The translations under genes were made by a program, and so were the position numbers. A DNA stretch of 6,136 nucleotides from an uncultured Acidobacteriaceae bacterium (GTDB lineage: Bacteria; Acidobacteriota; Terriglobia; Terriglobales; Acidobacteriaceae), in the NCBI GenBank assembly GCA_903842845.1, contig CAIMNN010000365.1, positions 1 through 6,136 on the forward strand. Reading direction: 5' to 3'. Under the pieces are notes generated by a model. It ran no database searches, was not told the DNA's origin, and worked only from the letters and a program-made list of their open reading frames with translations. Shown here in pieces: positions 5,191 through 6,136 of this stretch. Position 1 is the stretch's first letter; each line of letters starts with the position of its first letter.

Positions 5191-5204
5191 CGATTCTTTG
5201 TCAA
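5175..5204 (-). promoter_or_regulatory. Putative promoter of the tetR operon
   Basis: On the minus strand TTGACA (5204-5199) is followed after 18 bases by CATTCT (5180-5175), mirroring the opposite promoter. Predicted start is about 5168, so the two transcripts would begin within a few bases of each other. The right half-operator fills the spacer. The -10 match is weak. Confidence 0.4.
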
Positions 5205-5290
5205 TCTCCGTAAGTTCCGGTCTTCCTCTTTTGGGCATCCACTATTGGATAGCCTCTATAGGTATCCCAGAACTGCCGATAGGTACAATT

Positions 5291-6064
5291 ATGAGACTTG
5301 CTGGCTGGCCCACTCTTTTTCGCTCGTTGACCGCGCTAATGATGATCGTGACATGTGCGATGGCTCTTAGCGCCCTTAACGGATGCCACCGCAAAGCAGA
5401 GGTAGCGGCAGACGAACCCGTTCCTGTGCGCTTACGCACACCAAATAGCTTTCACGAACCTGTTTCCGTGTCTGCTAGCGGGTCTGTGGAGGCTAACGTA
5501 ACTGCTCTGACCGCTTTTCAGGTCGGTGGGCGGGTAGCGAAAGTGTACGTTGAAGAAGGCCAGCGGGTAATACAAGGTCAGGTGCTGGCTGAGCTCGATC
5601 CGGCGGACTACAAGAACGCCTACGATGCAGCATCTGGACAAGCGACTGCCGCTGATGCGAGCGCATTGCAGGCAAAAAATGGATTGCGATCGCAGGAATT
5701 GGAGCAGGCACGGGTCGATTTTGAACGGGCAAAGGATGAATACCAGCGCCACAAGTATCTGTTCGATCATCAGAGTCTCTCCGCAAACGACTTTCACAAG
5801 TTCGAAGCGGTCTACCTCGCCTCGCAGCAGCGCTACGAGATGGCTCTCCAGGGGACACGCAGCGAAGAGAAGAAGGCCATCAATGCTCAGGCACATACTG
5901 CAAATGCCCAGTTGAGCGAGGCCAAGAAACACCTAAAAGATTGTCAGCTTCGCGCGCCTATTAGCGGCTTCATTGGCATGAAACATGTGAATGTGGGGGA
6001 CACGGTCGCACCAGGAAATCCGGTCTTCTCTGTACTTGATCTCGATCCTGTGAACAATGATTAA
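5291..6064 (+). CDS. RND efflux periplasmic adaptor (HlyD/MFP family), lipoprotein, 3'-truncated
   Basis: From ATG 5291 the frame encodes 257 residues. A signal peptide with hydrophobic core (about 13-28) ends in a lipobox-like L29-N-G-C32, so the product is probably an inner-membrane-anchored periplasmic lipoprotein. The first lipoyl half follows (FQVGGRVAKVYVEEGQRV, 76-93; then LAELDPADY), then a long helical hairpin (about 105-215) and the second lipoyl half (LRAPISGFIGMKHVNVGDTV, 220-239). Such adaptors join an inner-membrane RND pump to an outer-membrane TolC-type channel. The frame stops after FSVLDLDPVNND; family members continue into beta-barrel and membrane-proximal domains for typically 100 or more further residues, so this copy is truncated at the AT-rich junction. 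An in-frame ATG at 5183 is rejected as start because it lies inside the operator, has no ribosome site, and would bury the signal peptide 36 residues in. The site before 5291 is also weak (AGG). Confidence 0.85.
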   Translation: MRLAGWPTLFRSLTALMMIVTCAMALSALNGCHRKAEVAADEPVPVRLRTPNSFHEPVSVSASGSVEANVTALTAFQVGGRVAKVYVEEGQRVIQGQVLAELDPADYKNAYDAASGQATAADASALQAKNGLRSQELEQARVDFERAKDEYQRHKYLFDHQSLSANDFHKFEAVYLASQQRYEMALQGTRSEEKKAINAQAHTANAQLSEAKKHLKDCQLRAPISGFIGMKHVNVGDTVAPGNPVFSVLDLDPVNND

Positions 6065-6136
6065 TTTTGTATTTTTATTATTAAAATTATTTCGCATTAT
6101 TTCAATTTTCTCTGGAAGAACTCCATTTTTTATTCC
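6053..6136. other. Abrupt AT-rich tail at the window end
   Basis: About 17 of these 84 bases are G or C, against roughly half in the adaptor gene just before. On the plus strand the adaptor frame stops at TAA 6062-6064. On the minus strand a frame entering from base 6136 has no stop for at least 28 codons (reading G-I-K-N-G-V-L-P-E-K-I-E-I-M...), which is notable in such AT-rich sequence and may be the coding edge of DNA from a low-GC source. It is too short to identify. Confidence 0.55.

Noticed and set aside
5183..5290. N-terminal extension of the adaptor from ATG 5183
   Set aside because: The ATG sits in the operator arm, lacks a ribosome site, and would displace the lipoprotein signal peptide from the N-terminus.

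Overview
The window reads as about 6.1 kb of soil-bacterium-like, moderately GC-rich DNA, most consistent with an Acidobacteriota (Terriglobia-type) genome or one of its mobile elements. That assignment rests on remembered family resemblance of the proteins (ArdC-like, DUF6908-like, ParB-like with a Cys-rich insert, TetR, RND adaptor) and not on any search. No rRNA, tRNA, CRISPR array, insertion sequence or recombinase gene is visible.

Left block (1-3360, plus strand, higher GC): a plasmid/ICE-type maintenance cassette. A structured leader (1-190) precedes an ArdC-family gene (ssDNA-binding N-terminal domain plus HExxH metallopeptidase domain). Its stop codon overlaps the start of a small DUF6908-like protein. 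Two tandem hairpins separate that gene from a ParB/RepB/Spo0J-type DNA-binding protein. The ParB reading frame is broken by an apparent one-base deletion near 2735-2740, so it appears as a 366-residue N-terminal part and a 188-residue C-terminal part; joined, they make about 540 residues. A hairpin at 3330-3354 plausibly ends this operon.

Middle block (3496-5113, minus strand, lower GC): a tight three-gene operon, in transcription order a TetR-family repressor, a five-helix membrane protein of unknown function, and a lone degenerate receiver-like (CheY-fold) protein. Gaps are 26 bp and a 4-bp ATGA overlap, suggesting co-expression.

Right block (5114-6064, plus strand): divergent from tetR is an RND-efflux periplasmic adaptor lipoprotein. 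The shared intergenic region holds a 22-bp near-perfect inverted repeat flanked by inward-facing TTGACA boxes, which looks like a TetR operator over two divergent promoters. The likely logic is that TetR represses itself, its two downstream genes and the efflux operon until an effector binds.

Right edge (about 6053-6136): composition collapses to about 20% GC exactly where the adaptor frame ends prematurely, more than 100 residues short of the family's usual length. This is either a real insertion/truncation or a chimeric assembly end.

The most notable points are the ParB frameshift, the duplicated CxxPxC module in ParB, the elaborate divergent operator, the unexplained TetR-membrane-receiver operon, and the abrupt AT-rich junction.
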